64,000 nt of DNA from Mycobacteroides immunogenum. Lineage in GTDB: Bacteria > Actinomycetota > Actinomycetes > Mycobacteriales > Mycobacteriaceae. Where the stretch lies: contig NZ_CP011530.1 in the NCBI RefSeq assembly GCF_001605725.1, forward strand, positions 2,170,001-2,234,000. The letters are read 5' to 3'. Positions 1 to 8,547 of this stretch are shown piece by piece. The notes below the pieces were generated by a model. The model made no database searches and was not told the DNA's origin. It was given only the letters and a program-made list of their open reading frames with translations. The translations under genes were made by a program, and so were the position numbers. Positions within the stretch are counted from its first letter, which is position 1. Each line of letters opens with the position of its first letter.

Positions 1-2
1 CA

Positions 3-1130
3 ACGTCGCAGCCGGCGCAGCCCGTGCTCAAGCCTGCCGGTGAAGCCGCGACGTTGGCCGCTAACGTGGGTAGCGCGGGAGCCTCGGCGTCTGCCGCGGA
101 GTCCGGCGCCAACCTGGATGCCGCGGACGCGGGCTCGGATGTCCAGATGGGGGAGATGACCCCCAGCTGGTGGTCGGATAACCCGATCACCAAATTGCTG
201 GCCGAATTCTTGCGCGCCCAGGGGGATTCAGTGCCTGGGGTTCAGGACCTGGCGAACTTGATCCAGTACCCGGTGGACACCCTCTACAACTGGCTGAATG
301 GAACCAACGGCCTGTTCACCAACCCCGCCGGGTTCCTGACGAACACCTTCCCCATCATCCTCTTTACGCTGTATCAGGCGATTTTCCAGCCGGTCGGCTG
401 GGGCACCTGGTCGGTCATCTTGAGTTCGCCGTTATGGCTGCCGTTTGCCAGTCTGGGAACCTTGGGATTGTTGGGATTGGAGGCCCTGGGCCAAAACGAT
501 CCGGCTGGGGAGGTACCCGGTGATCAGGTCGCGGAACACGTTCAGCGTGTCGACCACAGTTATCCGCTGACTGGCATGTCGCCAACCTCTGCGTCTGCCC
601 CTGCGCCCGCGCCCACCAGCGCCCCCGCGCCCGCACCAGCGCCGGCCCCGGCACCCACCACACCGGTCGGTGCCGCTGAATTTGCCGGCTATGCGGTGCG
701 CGGTGACTACCCCGAAGAGGGCTTCGGTCCCACATTGAACGACACGACCGGTGCCAAGGCACCCGCCGCCGGTATCGCTGCCTCGGCGGTGGCTGCCGCA
801 CAAGCTGCTGCCCGCGATAAGACACGGTCGCGCCGTCGTCAGCGCAAGAAGTTGATCGAACGTGGGTACGGCAACGAGTACATGGACATGGACGGCGGCG
901 GTTCTGCTCCGGAACCGGCCCCGAAGGACGTCGTCACGGCCTCGGATTCGGGCGCTCGACTCAGGGTCGATGCCGGTGTGCACCAAGGCTTTACCGGAAC
1001 CGAGATCAAGAAGGATGCCGCGGACGCGGTAGGCATGCACAGCCGGGATCGCAGCGAGCTGAGTAGCGGAACTACCAGCCCGCTGTTACCGAGTAACTGG
1101 GGGACTCCACAGGACCCGCCGGGAAACTGA
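3..1130 (+). CDS. PPE-PPW family protein, 3' part only
   Basis: The reading frame is open to the left edge, so the N-terminal PPE domain is outside the window. Visible are a hydrophobic stretch, a proline/alanine-rich linker (about residues 190-220 of the visible part), a basic RRRQRKK patch followed by GYGNEYMDMD, and near the C-terminus GFTGT and then PLLPSNW. The last two match the GFxGT and PxxPxxW signatures of the PPE-PPW subfamily. PPE proteins are typically secreted or cell-envelope proteins exported by ESX systems in mycobacteria. The gene ends 12 bases before the integrase relic and 97 bases before the attL core, so it is the left chromosomal flank of the island and its C-terminus is intact. 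The subfamily call is solid; which PPE this is cannot be told. Confidence 0.85.
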   Translation, partial: TSQPAQPVLKPAGEAATLAANVGSAGASASAAESGANLDAADAGSDVQMGEMTPSWWSDNPITKLLAEFLRAQGDSVPGVQDLANLIQYPVDTLYNWLNGTNGLFTNPAGFLTNTFPIILFTLYQAIFQPVGWGTWSVILSSPLWLPFASLGTLGLLGLEALGQNDPAGEVPGDQVAEHVQRVDHSYPLTGMSPTSASAPAPAPTSAPAPAPAPAPAPTTPVGAAEFAGYAVRGDYPEEGFGPTLNDTTGAKAPAAGIAASAVAAAQAAARDKTRSRRRQRKKLIERGYGNEYMDMDGGGSAPEPAPKDVVTASDSGARLRVDAGVHQGFTGTEIKKDAADAVGMHSRDRSELSSGTTSPLLPSNWGTPQDPPGN

Positions 1131-1141
1131 GCGGCGGGACG

Positions 1142-1244
1142 TACGCGATCCTCGGCCTCGCGGGCCGACTAGGGCCCGCCGGTCTTCCGGTGACGGCGAC
1201 TACCGACCTAAGTCGTGTCGCACTGAGTGTCCGAGGGGGGACTT
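1142..1244 (+). pseudogene. Relic of a serine-integrase 3' end
   Basis: In one frame this stretch encodes 34 residues that align without gaps to the last 34 residues of the integrase at 62049-63695. About 21 are identical, including the shared TDLSRVA-type block (ATADLSRVA in the integrase, ATTDLSRVA here) and the terminal VRGGT. No other part of an integrase is present upstream, where the PPE gene ends. The DNA similarity runs into the attL core. The simplest reading is a scar of an earlier, related element that used the same tRNA-Leu site and was mostly deleted. Confidence 0.7.
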
Positions 1245-1245
1245 G
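1205..1245 (+). other. attL: left attachment site of the island
   Basis: A 41-bp imperfect direct repeat of 63654-63694. The last 19 bases, GTGTCCGAGGGGGGACTTG (1227-1245), are identical in both copies and correspond in the right copy to the 3' end of tRNA-Leu. Only this fragment of the tRNA is present here; the intact gene is on the right. The repeat upstream of the core reflects shared integrase 3' coding sequence. Confidence 0.85.
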
Positions 1246-1322
1246 TCCGTCTACGACACGGGTCGTGGTCTGGCGATTGGGGCGCTGACCGCTTCGGTCA
1301 AGCACCGGTCCACGTTTTTCGC

Positions 1323-1901
1323 TCAATCGCAACCCTGAGGAGCTCGCCCATCGGGCGGCCAGCCGTCGGTACCGGACTCAAGCGGAATATTCAGAGATCG
1401 AAGCAGGATCGAAAAGAGCCGCCAATTGGCGATTGCTCCGACAAGTTCGACCAAAACGGCGTGATCGCTATTGAATGCCTTCTGGCACCCAGCCCAGTTT
1501 TCCTCGGAGATGACCCCGTCGCGTACCACATCATCGGTCGCTGCGAGGACCGCACGCTCGACTGGCCCGAGGCTTTCGGAATTCTGCCAGTCGCGCACCG
1601 CCAGGAGATCATGCTCAGGCACGCCGAGCAGTGTGGCGATTCGCCAATGTTGAGTCCATTCGTATTCGGAGCCAGTAATCCAGCCGATGCGCATGATGAC
1701 CAGCTCGCGTAGCCGCGCGTCAAGGGAACCGCGGAAGAGTAACGCGTCTAGCAGCCCATACAGCGCAACCGCCACACGCGGCTGATGAAGTGCCACGCGG
1801 AATACCGACAGGTCTGCCAACTCTTCGGGCAACCCACATTCGGCAGCTCGCAGCTGGGCCTGCTCACGGTCGAGCATCGGTACGCGTTCCGCCATGGTCA
1901 C
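1323..1901 (-). CDS. Carboxymuconolactone decarboxylase (CMD/AhpD-like) family protein
   Basis: A 192-residue protein with the CMD helical core, including SLDARLRELVIMRIGWITGS and the motif EYEWTQHWRIA typical of the actinobacterial CMD branch. The CxxC pair of peroxidase-active AhpD proteins is not seen, so a decarboxylase-like or unknown role is likelier than peroxidase activity. It is the first island gene after attL and follows the alcohol dehydrogenase and thiolase-like genes on the same strand (36 bases from the dehydrogenase stop), so it is probably the last gene of that operon. The start is GTG at 1901 or ATG at 1895, with a GAGAGGG ribosome-binding stretch upstream. Confidence 0.75.
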   Translation of the reverse strand: MTMAERVPMLDREQAQLRAAECGLPEELADLSVFRVALHQPRVAVALYGLLDALLFRGSLDARLRELVIMRIGWITGSEYEWTQHWRIATLLGVPEHDLLAVRDWQNSESLGPVERAVLAATDDVVRDGVISEENWAGCQKAFNSDHAVLVELVGAIANWRLFSILLRSLNIPLESGTDGWPPDGRAPQGCD

Positions 1902-1936
1902 GGGTGGCCCTCTCTGTTGAACCTCTGCCCACGCCG

Positions 1937-3037
1937 TTAGGGCGTGGGCAAAAAGACGTTGTGCAGCGCCCCACTTGATCGGGCACTTTCATCTGCAAGC
2001 GAAGTGAGCAGCTGCGCGAGCCCAGCGAATCCGGTTGATTCTCTGGTGATCCGGTCGAACGGCCAGCGGCCCAGGGCGAGAATCTCGAGGGCTGCCCGGT
2101 GGGCGGGATACTCCACGCCGAGTGCGCCTACGACGTGTAATTCTTTATAGACCAACAAGTCTGGTTCAAACCGGGGCGTGCCGCCTCCTCCACGGGTGCC
2201 GGCCACCACAATTGTGCCGCCGGGCCTGGCAAGGCCGACGGCATCGGCGAACGCGGAGGGTGCTTTAGCGGTGACGTCGACGACCACGTCGGCAAGCCGT
2301 CCGCCTGTCTCACGCTGGAGCGCGGTCACTGCATCGTCCTGCGATACATCGATGGGCAGGTCGACACCGAATGATCTGGCTATGGCCAGTCGTTGTTCGT
2401 CGCGTGGGCCTACGCCGGTCATCGCGACGAACGCGGCTCCCGCCTCTTTGGCCGCCACCGCCGCACAGATTCCGCGGATGCCGGGCCCCAGGATCGCTAC
2501 GACGTCCCCGGCCTTGGTGTCGGGAAGAGTCGCCCCCCACTGGATACCGGCCCCGAGAGGGTTGAACAACGTGGCGAGAACGGGGTCCATGTCTTCGGCA
2601 ATCGGGAGCAGCATCGCGTCCCACGGAAGCTCCACATGGGTGGCGTATCCGCCCCATAAGCCCGCGCCGACCTCCACGTCGACAAACCCGAACATGGTGG
2701 CGATGCCGTTCACCGCGCACCGCCGGTATTCGCCGCGGCGGCACTCGGGGCAGTCTCGGCAGGACCGGAACACCTCAACGGCCACGCGCTGGCCGGCTTG
2801 TACACCCCAGCGTTGGCCAGCCGCAGCGCCAACATGTTCGACGATGCCGACGATTTCGTGCCCTGGAACGAATGAGAAGCCGGCAGGCAGGTGTCCGGTG
2901 AATTGTTCGTGATCTGTTCCGCACAGACCGCATGCTTCAACTCGCAGGATCGCACCCCGGTCGCCGACGTCGGGGATGGTCATCTGGCGCCGCTGCAGAC
3001 TCCGCGGTCCGGTCAGCACCATCGCCTCGGCGATCAT
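1937..3037 (-). CDS. Zinc-dependent alcohol dehydrogenase (MDR superfamily)
   Basis: A 366-residue medium-chain dehydrogenase. The catalytic zinc ligands are Cys39 and His60-Glu61 (GHE). The structural zinc set is Cys93, Cys96, Cys99 and Cys107. A Rossmann stretch (VVAILGPGIRG) follows near residue 190. It probably oxidises an alcohol with NAD(P), but the substrate is unknown. The ATG at 3037 overlaps the stop of the upstream thiolase-like gene (ATGA), which favours this start over a longer one inside that gene. It is co-transcribed with that gene and probably with the CMD gene downstream. Confidence 0.85.
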   Translation of the reverse strand: MIAEAMVLTGPRSLQRRQMTIPDVGDRGAILRVEACGLCGTDHEQFTGHLPAGFSFVPGHEIVGIVEHVGAAAGQRWGVQAGQRVAVEVFRSCRDCPECRRGEYRRCAVNGIATMFGFVDVEVGAGLWGGYATHVELPWDAMLLPIAEDMDPVLATLFNPLGAGIQWGATLPDTKAGDVVAILGPGIRGICAAVAAKEAGAAFVAMTGVGPRDEQRLAIARSFGVDLPIDVSQDDAVTALQRETGGRLADVVVDVTAKAPSAFADAVGLARPGGTIVVAGTRGGGGTPRFEPDLLVYKELHVVGALGVEYPAHRAALEILALGRWPFDRITRESTGFAGLAQLLTSLADESARSSGALHNVFLPTP

Positions 3038-4539
3038 GGAAGCTCGAACCCGGTGAACGACCCTGTGTTTCGGAGGCACACCGTTTTACCTACGTACATT
3101 TCCGCGCCCATCGCCTCGGCGATCTGCGGATCGTCGCTGCGTGCGACGACTCTTTGCCCGTCGGACAGGTGCGCGATGATCGGAGTCCATCGAGGTTGGC
3201 CGTCTCGGTCGTAGACGACGGTGTATCCGTCGACTGTCGCGCAACCGGTCGCCTCGTCGGCGCCTGCGACGGCCAGCCGCGATGAATCGATTTGAGCTTG
3301 TTCGACCGCCGTGTCGAGCAGTCGCCACCCGGCTGGTGGCGGGGTGGCCGACCACACACCGACCGAATGCTTCGTCGAATACCACCCGAGGCCGGTGACG
3401 AGTCCGGCATCGGTTGGGTCGCGTCGGCACCGTCGGACCATCTCCACGATCGAGTGGCTGACGTAATTGTTTCCGGGACCGCCGTGATAAGGCAGGCCTC
3501 CGGTTACTGTGAGGCCTCTGTCGTCGAGGGGGTCCAAGTCGAGAGCCTCGGCAGCCATCTCAATTGCCGACGGGAAGCAGGAGTAGAGGTCGAACCACCG
3601 GATGTCGTCGGTGGTCAACCGGCCCGCATCGAGAGCCTTCCGTGCCGCTACCTCGATACCCGATGAGCGGCTGAGGTCCGGCCGTTCCACGGGGAAGTAC
3701 ACGTCGTTGCAAGTCGCTGCTGACCAGGGAAAGACCCAACGATCGCGCGCGACGCCTAATTCGTCCGCCACCTCGGCCGCCATGAGAATGAAGGCGGCAG
3801 CCATGTCGACGGACATGATGCTGTTGAGCAGCTTGGGATAGGGCAAGCAGACCATGCGGTTTTCCGCGGTGACTTCGCTGAGTTCGGTGGCACTTCGTGC
3901 GCGTGGGAACCAGGCCTGTTCCGGATGGCGTGCCGCCTCGGCTGTGAACGGGGCCATCAGCGTGCCCAGCCACTCCCGTTGAGCATCGAAGTCGCGGCCG
4001 TGGCGCGCGGCGATCGCGGACTCGAAGATGGGATACACCTCGTGCGGCCAACTCAGACCCACCGACAATTCGGCTTGACTCAGCCCGGGGCGGGCGTCGC
4101 CCAGGGATTCGTCGTCGGAGCGGGGTGGGGGCGGCGAGTCGAGAAGTGCCCCGCCCTGAAGCTTGCGTGCGGAATGCCCGCTCTCCGCCCCGACGACCAG
4201 GACGACATCTGCACGGCCTTCGCCTATTTCGCCACCCAACACTTCGACGAGATACTGCGGGGTGTTTCCGCCGACGGGACAGCTGATGCGGCGGGCGGGA
4301 CTGATGTGCATCGCTTCGGCGATCCTGCTGGCGGGATTGTCGCGCGGTATGACCAGGATGCCCGGAGTCGCGACGGTGTCGATGCGCCGCTCGACCGGGC
4401 GACTTGCGTCTTTGACCGCGCGGCGTGCGGCTTCTACCGCCAAGTCGATCGGGTCCACGAAGTCGTTCCCGCGATGGGTAACTTCGCCCACGCCGACGAC
4501 AACCGGGGTACGCGCTTCTACCAACATCGGCATCGGCAT
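3034..4539 (-). CDS. Thiolase-like protein type 1 (TLP1) family
   Basis: A 501-residue thiolase-fold protein: N-terminal TPVVVGVGEVTHRG, a region RRISCPVGGNTPQ where classical thiolases carry the nucleophilic cysteine, and a C-terminal extra domain (about residues 420-501, ending TGSFTGFELP) typical of the mycobacterial TLP1 group. Family members lack parts of the classical Cys-His-Cys thiolase machinery, so acyl-CoA binding or an atypical lyase or transferase role is as likely as thiolysis. It is translationally coupled to the alcohol dehydrogenase downstream and transcribed divergently from the TetR gene; a GACAT-N10-GTGTC element lies in the shared promoter region. Confidence 0.75.
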   Translation of the reverse strand: MPMPMLVEARTPVVVGVGEVTHRGNDFVDPIDLAVEAARRAVKDASRPVERRIDTVATPGILVIPRDNPASRIAEAMHISPARRISCPVGGNTPQYLVEVLGGEIGEGRADVVLVVGAESGHSARKLQGGALLDSPPPPRSDDESLGDARPGLSQAELSVGLSWPHEVYPIFESAIAARHGRDFDAQREWLGTLMAPFTAEAARHPEQAWFPRARSATELSEVTAENRMVCLPYPKLLNSIMSVDMAAAFILMAAEVADELGVARDRWVFPWSAATCNDVYFPVERPDLSRSSGIEVAARKALDAGRLTTDDIRWFDLYSCFPSAIEMAAEALDLDPLDDRGLTVTGGLPYHGGPGNNYVSHSIVEMVRRCRRDPTDAGLVTGLGWYSTKHSVGVWSATPPPAGWRLLDTAVEQAQIDSSRLAVAGADEATGCATVDGYTVVYDRDGQPRWTPIIAHLSDGQRVVARSDDPQIAEAMGAEMYVGKTVCLRNTGSFTGFELP

Positions 4540-4566
4540 CCGCTCAGGGCCACGGGGCTGACTTGA

Positions 4567-4586
4567 GACATAACTGCGATGGTGTC
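4567..4586. promoter_or_regulatory. Candidate TetR operator (copy 1)
   Basis: GACAT, ten bases, then GTGTC, lying between the divergent TLP1 and TetR genes. A second element of the same design (GACAT-N10-ATGTC) lies at 5264-5283 just before the thioesterase gene. Two similar sites flanking one regulator gene suggest they are its operators. The sequence similarity is seen; the binding is inferred. Confidence 0.4.
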
Positions 4587-4635
4587 ATGTGCGTGGGCAA
4601 GTCACAATGGTGTGCGCTCGCGGCATACTGGCTGT

Positions 4636-5265
4636 GTGTCGACGAGGTTGTTGAGATGGGGCGCCGCCGCGCCGACAGATCGTGGGTCCGCTCGCGACCG
4701 GTTGCTCGATGCTGCCGAGCGGTGCCTCGAGAGTTGCGGTGTGGTGGGCACGACCATGGAGGACATCGGCAGAACAGCGGGTGTGTCCAGGGCAACGGTG
4801 TATCGCTACTTCCCCAGTCGGGAGGCGGTGATGTCGGGTGTCATCATTCGCGCCGCCGAGCGCTATCTCGACCGCATCAGCCCGCGGATCGCGGCGCACG
4901 CCGACCTGGGCTCCGCGCTCGTCGATTTCGTGGAATACACGGTTGAGGCCGCGCGCCGCGAAGAGATCATCGGATTGTTGTTCGGCAGCGACGAGGAACT
5001 CGCCGGCGTGGGTCTCGCGGCGGGGACCTCGACGTCCCTCTTCGAAATCGTCACCGAATTTCTGCGTCCCATCTTCACCAGACACTGGAGTTGCGTGGAA
5101 CCGGGCGTCTCCGTCGACGACGCCGCCGAGTGGGTTGTCCGCACGATATTGAGCCTGCTGACTGTTCGAGGGCCGCGGGAGCGCAGTCGTGACGGACTCC
5201 GGGCGTTTCTGTCGAGGTTTCTCCTTCCGGCGATCCTGGCGGGTGACCACGCTCGACCGATGTGA
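4636..5265 (+). CDS. TetR/AcrR family transcriptional regulator
   Basis: A roughly 209-residue regulator with an N-terminal TetR helix-turn-helix: RLLDAAERCLESCGVVGTT, then IGRTAGVSRATVYRYFPSRE. The C-terminal ligand domain is unassigned. GTG at 4636 (VSTRLLRW) gives the usual distance to the HTH; an ATG at 4579 would add a non-conserved leader. It is divergent from the TLP1/alcohol dehydrogenase operon and upstream of the thioesterase and hydrolase genes, so it probably controls both units through the paired GACAT elements. Confidence 0.8.
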   Translation: MSTRLLRWGAAAPTDRGSARDRLLDAAERCLESCGVVGTTMEDIGRTAGVSRATVYRYFPSREAVMSGVIIRAAERYLDRISPRIAAHADLGSALVDFVEYTVEAARREEIIGLLFGSDEELAGVGLAAGTSTSLFEIVTEFLRPIFTRHWSCVEPGVSVDDAAEWVVRTILSLLTVRGPRERSRDGLRAFLSRFLLPAILAGDHARPM

Positions 5266-5283
5266 CATCTATGGCGTAATGTC
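5264..5283. promoter_or_regulatory. Candidate TetR operator (copy 2)
   Basis: GACAT, ten bases, ATGTC: a perfect 5-bp inverted repeat overlapping the TetR stop codon and placed 27 bases before the thioesterase start. It matches the element at 4567-4586 in arm sequence and spacing. Confidence 0.4.
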
Positions 5284-5310
5284 TCGACGGCAGATGAGGT
5301 AGGAGGGCCT

Positions 5311-5748
5311 GTGCAATTCACCACGTTCAACGAACAGGTCGCTGAGCAACTAAAGAGCGCAGCAGAAACCACGGGCGGGTTGGCCGGTTACCTCGGCTTC
5401 CGTCACACCGAATTCACTGCGGGACGGCTCGTCGCGGAGATGGACGCACGCGACGACCTGAAGACGCCTTTCGGGAACCTGCATGGGGGCTGCTTATCGG
5501 CCATGGTCGACCACTGCCTCGGAGTGGTGTTTTATCCCGTGATTCCACTGGGATCTTGGGTCGCGACAACGGAGTTCAAACTGAATCTGCTTCGTCCGGT
5601 CTCTAGCGGCACCTGTGTAGCCACAGCCGAGATCATCTCGCTGGGCAGAACCAGCGGTGTGGCGCGTATCGACATCTGCAACGACGGCAGAGCGGTGTGT
5701 GCGGCCCAGGGAACCGTCACCGTCGTCGCACCGAAGACGAGCTCCTGA
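5311..5748 (+). CDS. PaaI-type hotdog thioesterase
   Basis: A 145-residue hotdog protein with the PaaI motif FGNLHGGCLSAMVDHCLG, where the HGG and the acidic residue on the hotdog helix form the acyl-CoA thioesterase site. It probably hydrolyses acyl-CoA intermediates and returns CoA. It starts with GTG after a GGAGGG ribosome-binding site and overlaps the next gene (TGATG), so the two are translated together. Confidence 0.8.
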   Translation: MQFTTFNEQVAEQLKSAAETTGGLAGYLGFRHTEFTAGRLVAEMDARDDLKTPFGNLHGGCLSAMVDHCLGVVFYPVIPLGSWVATTEFKLNLLRPVSSGTCVATAEIISLGRTSGVARIDICNDGRAVCAAQGTVTVVAPKTSS

Positions 5749-6659
5749 TGTCGGCAAAGAGAACAGGCGATTCGTCGGCTCCTGTGGTCGAGCGCGTGCC
5801 CACGGCGGACGGGCTGACGCTGGCGGTCGACCTCTACCGCTGTGATGCGCCGCGGGCGGTCGTGTTGCTCCTTCACGGCGGAGGTCAAAGCCGACACGCC
5901 TGGGACGTCACCGCCCAACGCCTGCACCAGCGGGGCTACACGGTGGCCGCGTACGACACCAGGGGACACGGGGACAGCGACTGGGACCCCGACGGACGCT
6001 ACGACGGGGACCGGCTTGGATCCGACCTATTGGCCGTGCGCTCATACGCCGATTCCGGCCGCCCCGTCGCCGCGATCGGCGCCTCTCTGGGCGGCTTGAC
6101 CATTCTCGGAACACACTTGCTCGCCCCGCCGGACCTATGGCAGGCCGTCGTCCTGGTTGACGTCACTCCGCGAATGGAGATGGAAGGCGCCCGACGAGTC
6201 GTAGCGTTCATGTCGGCACACCCCGAAGGTTTCGACAGCCTAGAGTCGGCCGCTGACGTGATCGCCGCCTACAACCCGCACCGCCCTCGCCCCGAAAACC
6301 TCGACGGCCTCCGAAAAGTCCTCGCCCGTCGCGAAGACGGTCGCTGGGCCTGGCGATGGGATCCAGCTTTCGTGACGTCGAATTTCCAGTTCCTGCAGGG
6401 TGATCCAGACGAAGGCGCTAAAGACTTCGACATGATGAGCGCGTTCCTTCTTGATGGTGCGAGGCAGGTGTCCGCGCCAACGCTGCTGGTCCGGGGCCTA
6501 CTATCTGACATGGTCTCCGAAGAGACAGTAAAGCATTTCCTGACCGTCGTTCCGCACGCGCAAACCGTTGACGTATCGGGCGCGGGACACATGATTGCCG
6601 GCGACAACAACGACGCATTCTCGACGGCGGTCGTCGAATTCCTCGACAGGACCACATGA
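5748..6659 (+). CDS. Alpha/beta-fold hydrolase
   Basis: A 303-residue alpha/beta hydrolase: oxyanion region LLLHGGGQSRHAWD, DTRGHGDSDW after strand 4, nucleophile elbow GASLGG and a late GAGHM histidine motif. It probably cleaves an ester, lactone or C-C bond. The ATG overlaps the stop of the thioesterase gene (TGATG), which fixes the start. The substrate is unknown; pairing with a thioesterase suggests a late step of a CoA-linked pathway. Confidence 0.85.
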   Translation: MSAKRTGDSSAPVVERVPTADGLTLAVDLYRCDAPRAVVLLLHGGGQSRHAWDVTAQRLHQRGYTVAAYDTRGHGDSDWDPDGRYDGDRLGSDLLAVRSYADSGRPVAAIGASLGGLTILGTHLLAPPDLWQAVVLVDVTPRMEMEGARRVVAFMSAHPEGFDSLESAADVIAAYNPHRPRPENLDGLRKVLARREDGRWAWRWDPAFVTSNFQFLQGDPDEGAKDFDMMSAFLLDGARQVSAPTLLVRGLLSDMVSEETVKHFLTVVPHAQTVDVSGAGHMIAGDNNDAFSTAVVEFLDRTT

Positions 6660-6710
6660 ACCCTGCTGTCGGTTGACTGCCCATGTAGGGCTGGCGCCTA
6701 TCCTGCTCCT

Positions 6711-7331
6711 ATGCCAACTGAACCAGCGCGGGTGTCTTTCCGCCGGCATGTGCGCGAAAAGGTTTTGAGGGCGACACGAGAACTCGCCATCGAGAAGGGC
6801 TGGGATCAGGTCCGGATGAGCGAGGTTGCCGAATCGGTCGGCGTCTCCCGCCCGACGTTGTACAAAGAGTTCGGCGACAAACAGGGGCTCGGCGACGCGC
6901 TTGTGGTGTCGGAGGGCCAGCGCTTTATGGAAGGCATTCTTGCCGTCCTTGCCGAACACGTGGGCGACGTGCGGGGCGGCATCACCGCAGCGGTGCAATT
7001 CACCCTCTGTGAAGCAGAAGACAGCCCGCTCCTCAAGGCAGTTCTGACGTCCAACCCTTCGGGGAATGATCGCGGTGGCTCGTCGTCTACTGGAGTCCTA
7101 CCTCTTCTGCCGACGTCGGCTTCCCTGCTTCAGCTCTGCTCCGCGGCTCTGATCACGTGGTTTAACGACCACTTCGACGATCTCGATCCCGAAGACGTTG
7201 AGGAGGTCGCAGATGTTCTGGTGCGACTGACAGTGAGTCATGTTGTACTCCCAGCCGCGGACATCGCCACCACCGGTGAGCGGATCTCCCGCGTAGCACT
7301 CAGGTACCTGGGAGTTGTCCACAGTTTGTAA
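6711..7331 (+). CDS. TetR family transcriptional regulator
   Basis: A 206-residue regulator with HTH sequence MSEVAESVGVSRPTLYKEFGDKQGL. The C-terminal domain is unassigned. It lies 51 bases after the hydrolase gene and converges on the ferredoxin-reductase gene. It may control the hydrolase unit or the CYP153 operon. Confidence 0.85.
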   Translation: MPTEPARVSFRRHVREKVLRATRELAIEKGWDQVRMSEVAESVGVSRPTLYKEFGDKQGLGDALVVSEGQRFMEGILAVLAEHVGDVRGGITAAVQFTLCEAEDSPLLKAVLTSNPSGNDRGGSSSTGVLPLLPTSASLLQLCSAALITWFNDHFDDLDPEDVEEVADVLVRLTVSHVVLPAADIATTGERISRVALRYLGVVHSL

Positions 7332-7347
7332 CTAGCAAGCTCTCGTG

Positions 7348-8547
7348 TCAGATCGAGCCGGCGAGGAGCTCTGAGCGGTCAACTCGGAGCTGCTGGCTGA
7401 TGGCCCGCTTACTGAACATGAAATCGCGAGGACGGTTGACGCAGTCGGCGGCGATGAGTTCACGATCGCGGAAGTAGAAGCAGCTGAAGTCACGGTCACG
7501 CGACGGGTCGCCGCTGAAGACCACTTCGTCGTATCCGGTGTTGAGACCGGCGATCTGGAGTTTGAGATCGTACTGGTCGGACCAGAACCACGGAAGCGCA
7601 GCGATTGCGCTGTGTTTTCCGCAGATTGTCGCCGCAGCGATCTTGGCCTGCTCGCCGGCGCTCGATACGGATTCCAAACGAATACGCGAGCCGTATCGAG
7701 CCATGGTGTGGCTGGTGCAGTCGCCGGCGGCCACGATGTCGGGGTCGCTGGTGCGGGCCTGGTCGTCGATCACGATGCCGTTGTCGACGGATAATCCTGC
7801 GGCCGAGGCGAGCTCGGTGTTCGGCACCACACCGACGCCGACGATGACCAAGTCGGCGGGGATCGGTTCGCCGCCTGCCAGCACGACCTCCTGCACTCTG
7901 CCGTTGCCGGAGAAGGCTTCGACGAGAGCGTGTGTTCGGATCTCCACTCCCTCGCCGTTGTGGATTCGGGTGTAAAACGCGGAAACCTCCGGCGCGGTGA
8001 CCCGTTCGAGTACACGCTCGGTTGCCTCGAGGACGGTGACGTTCATGCCGAGCGAACACAGCGAGGCCGCCGTTTCCAACCCGATGTAACCGCCGCCCAC
8101 GATCACAACCCTCCGACCCGGTGTAGCGGCGGCACGGATCAACTCGACGTCTGCAGCGGTACGCAGGTAGTGAATTCCGGGAAGATCCACCCCTGGTGTG
8201 GGGAGTCGTCTGGCCCTTGCGCCGGTGCACAACGCGAGCTTGGTGTACGTCAGCGTGTCGCCGGTGCTCAGAGACACACGCTTGGCACTCCGGTGGATCG
8301 CCTCCACGGTCGCATTCAAGAGTCGAATGTGCTGCTTTTCGTAGAAATCAGCGCCGCGAATCAGGAGGTCGTCGAGGCCGTTCTTGCCGGCCAGGTATCC
8401 CTTCGACAACGGAGGCCGGTGGTAGGGCAGTCCCCCCTCGTCGCCGATGAGCACGACCTCCCCAGACCACCCCTCCCTTCGAAGATTAGCTGCCAACTGC
8501 GCGCCGGCGTGGCTCGCGCCGACGATCACCGCTCGTTCGGGAGTCAC
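7348..8547 (-). CDS. Ferredoxin reductase of the CYP153 system (FAD/NADH)
   Basis: A 399-residue class I oxygenase-coupled reductase: N-terminal FAD-binding AVIVGASHAG, NAD-binding VVIVGGGYIGLE near residue 150, a TSDPDIVAAGDC FAD motif and a C-terminal reductase domain. It passes electrons from NADH through the [2Fe-2S] ferredoxin encoded upstream to the P450. The GTG start overlaps the stop of the P450 gene (GTGA), so the three genes form one operon in the order ferredoxin, CYP153, reductase. Confidence 0.9.
   Translation of the reverse strand: MTPERAVIVGASHAGAQLAANLRREGWSGEVVLIGDEGGLPYHRPPLSKGYLAGKNGLDDLLIRGADFYEKQHIRLLNATVEAIHRSAKRVSLSTGDTLTYTKLALCTGARARRLPTPGVDLPGIHYLRTAADVELIRAAATPGRRVVIVGGGYIGLETAASLCSLGMNVTVLEATERVLERVTAPEVSAFYTRIHNGEGVEIRTHALVEAFSGNGRVQEVVLAGGEPIPADLVIVGVGVVPNTELASAAGLSVDNGIVIDDQARTSDPDIVAAGDCTSHTMARYGSRIRLESVSSAGEQAKIAAATICGKHSAIAALPWFWSDQYDLKLQIAGLNTGYDEVVFSGDPSRDRDFSCFYFRDRELIAADCVNRPRDFMFSKRAISQQLRVDRSELLAGSI

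Noticed and set aside
1227..1712. A plus-strand frame of about 160 codons starting in the attL core.
   Set aside because: It runs antisense to the CMD gene, which has clear family motifs.
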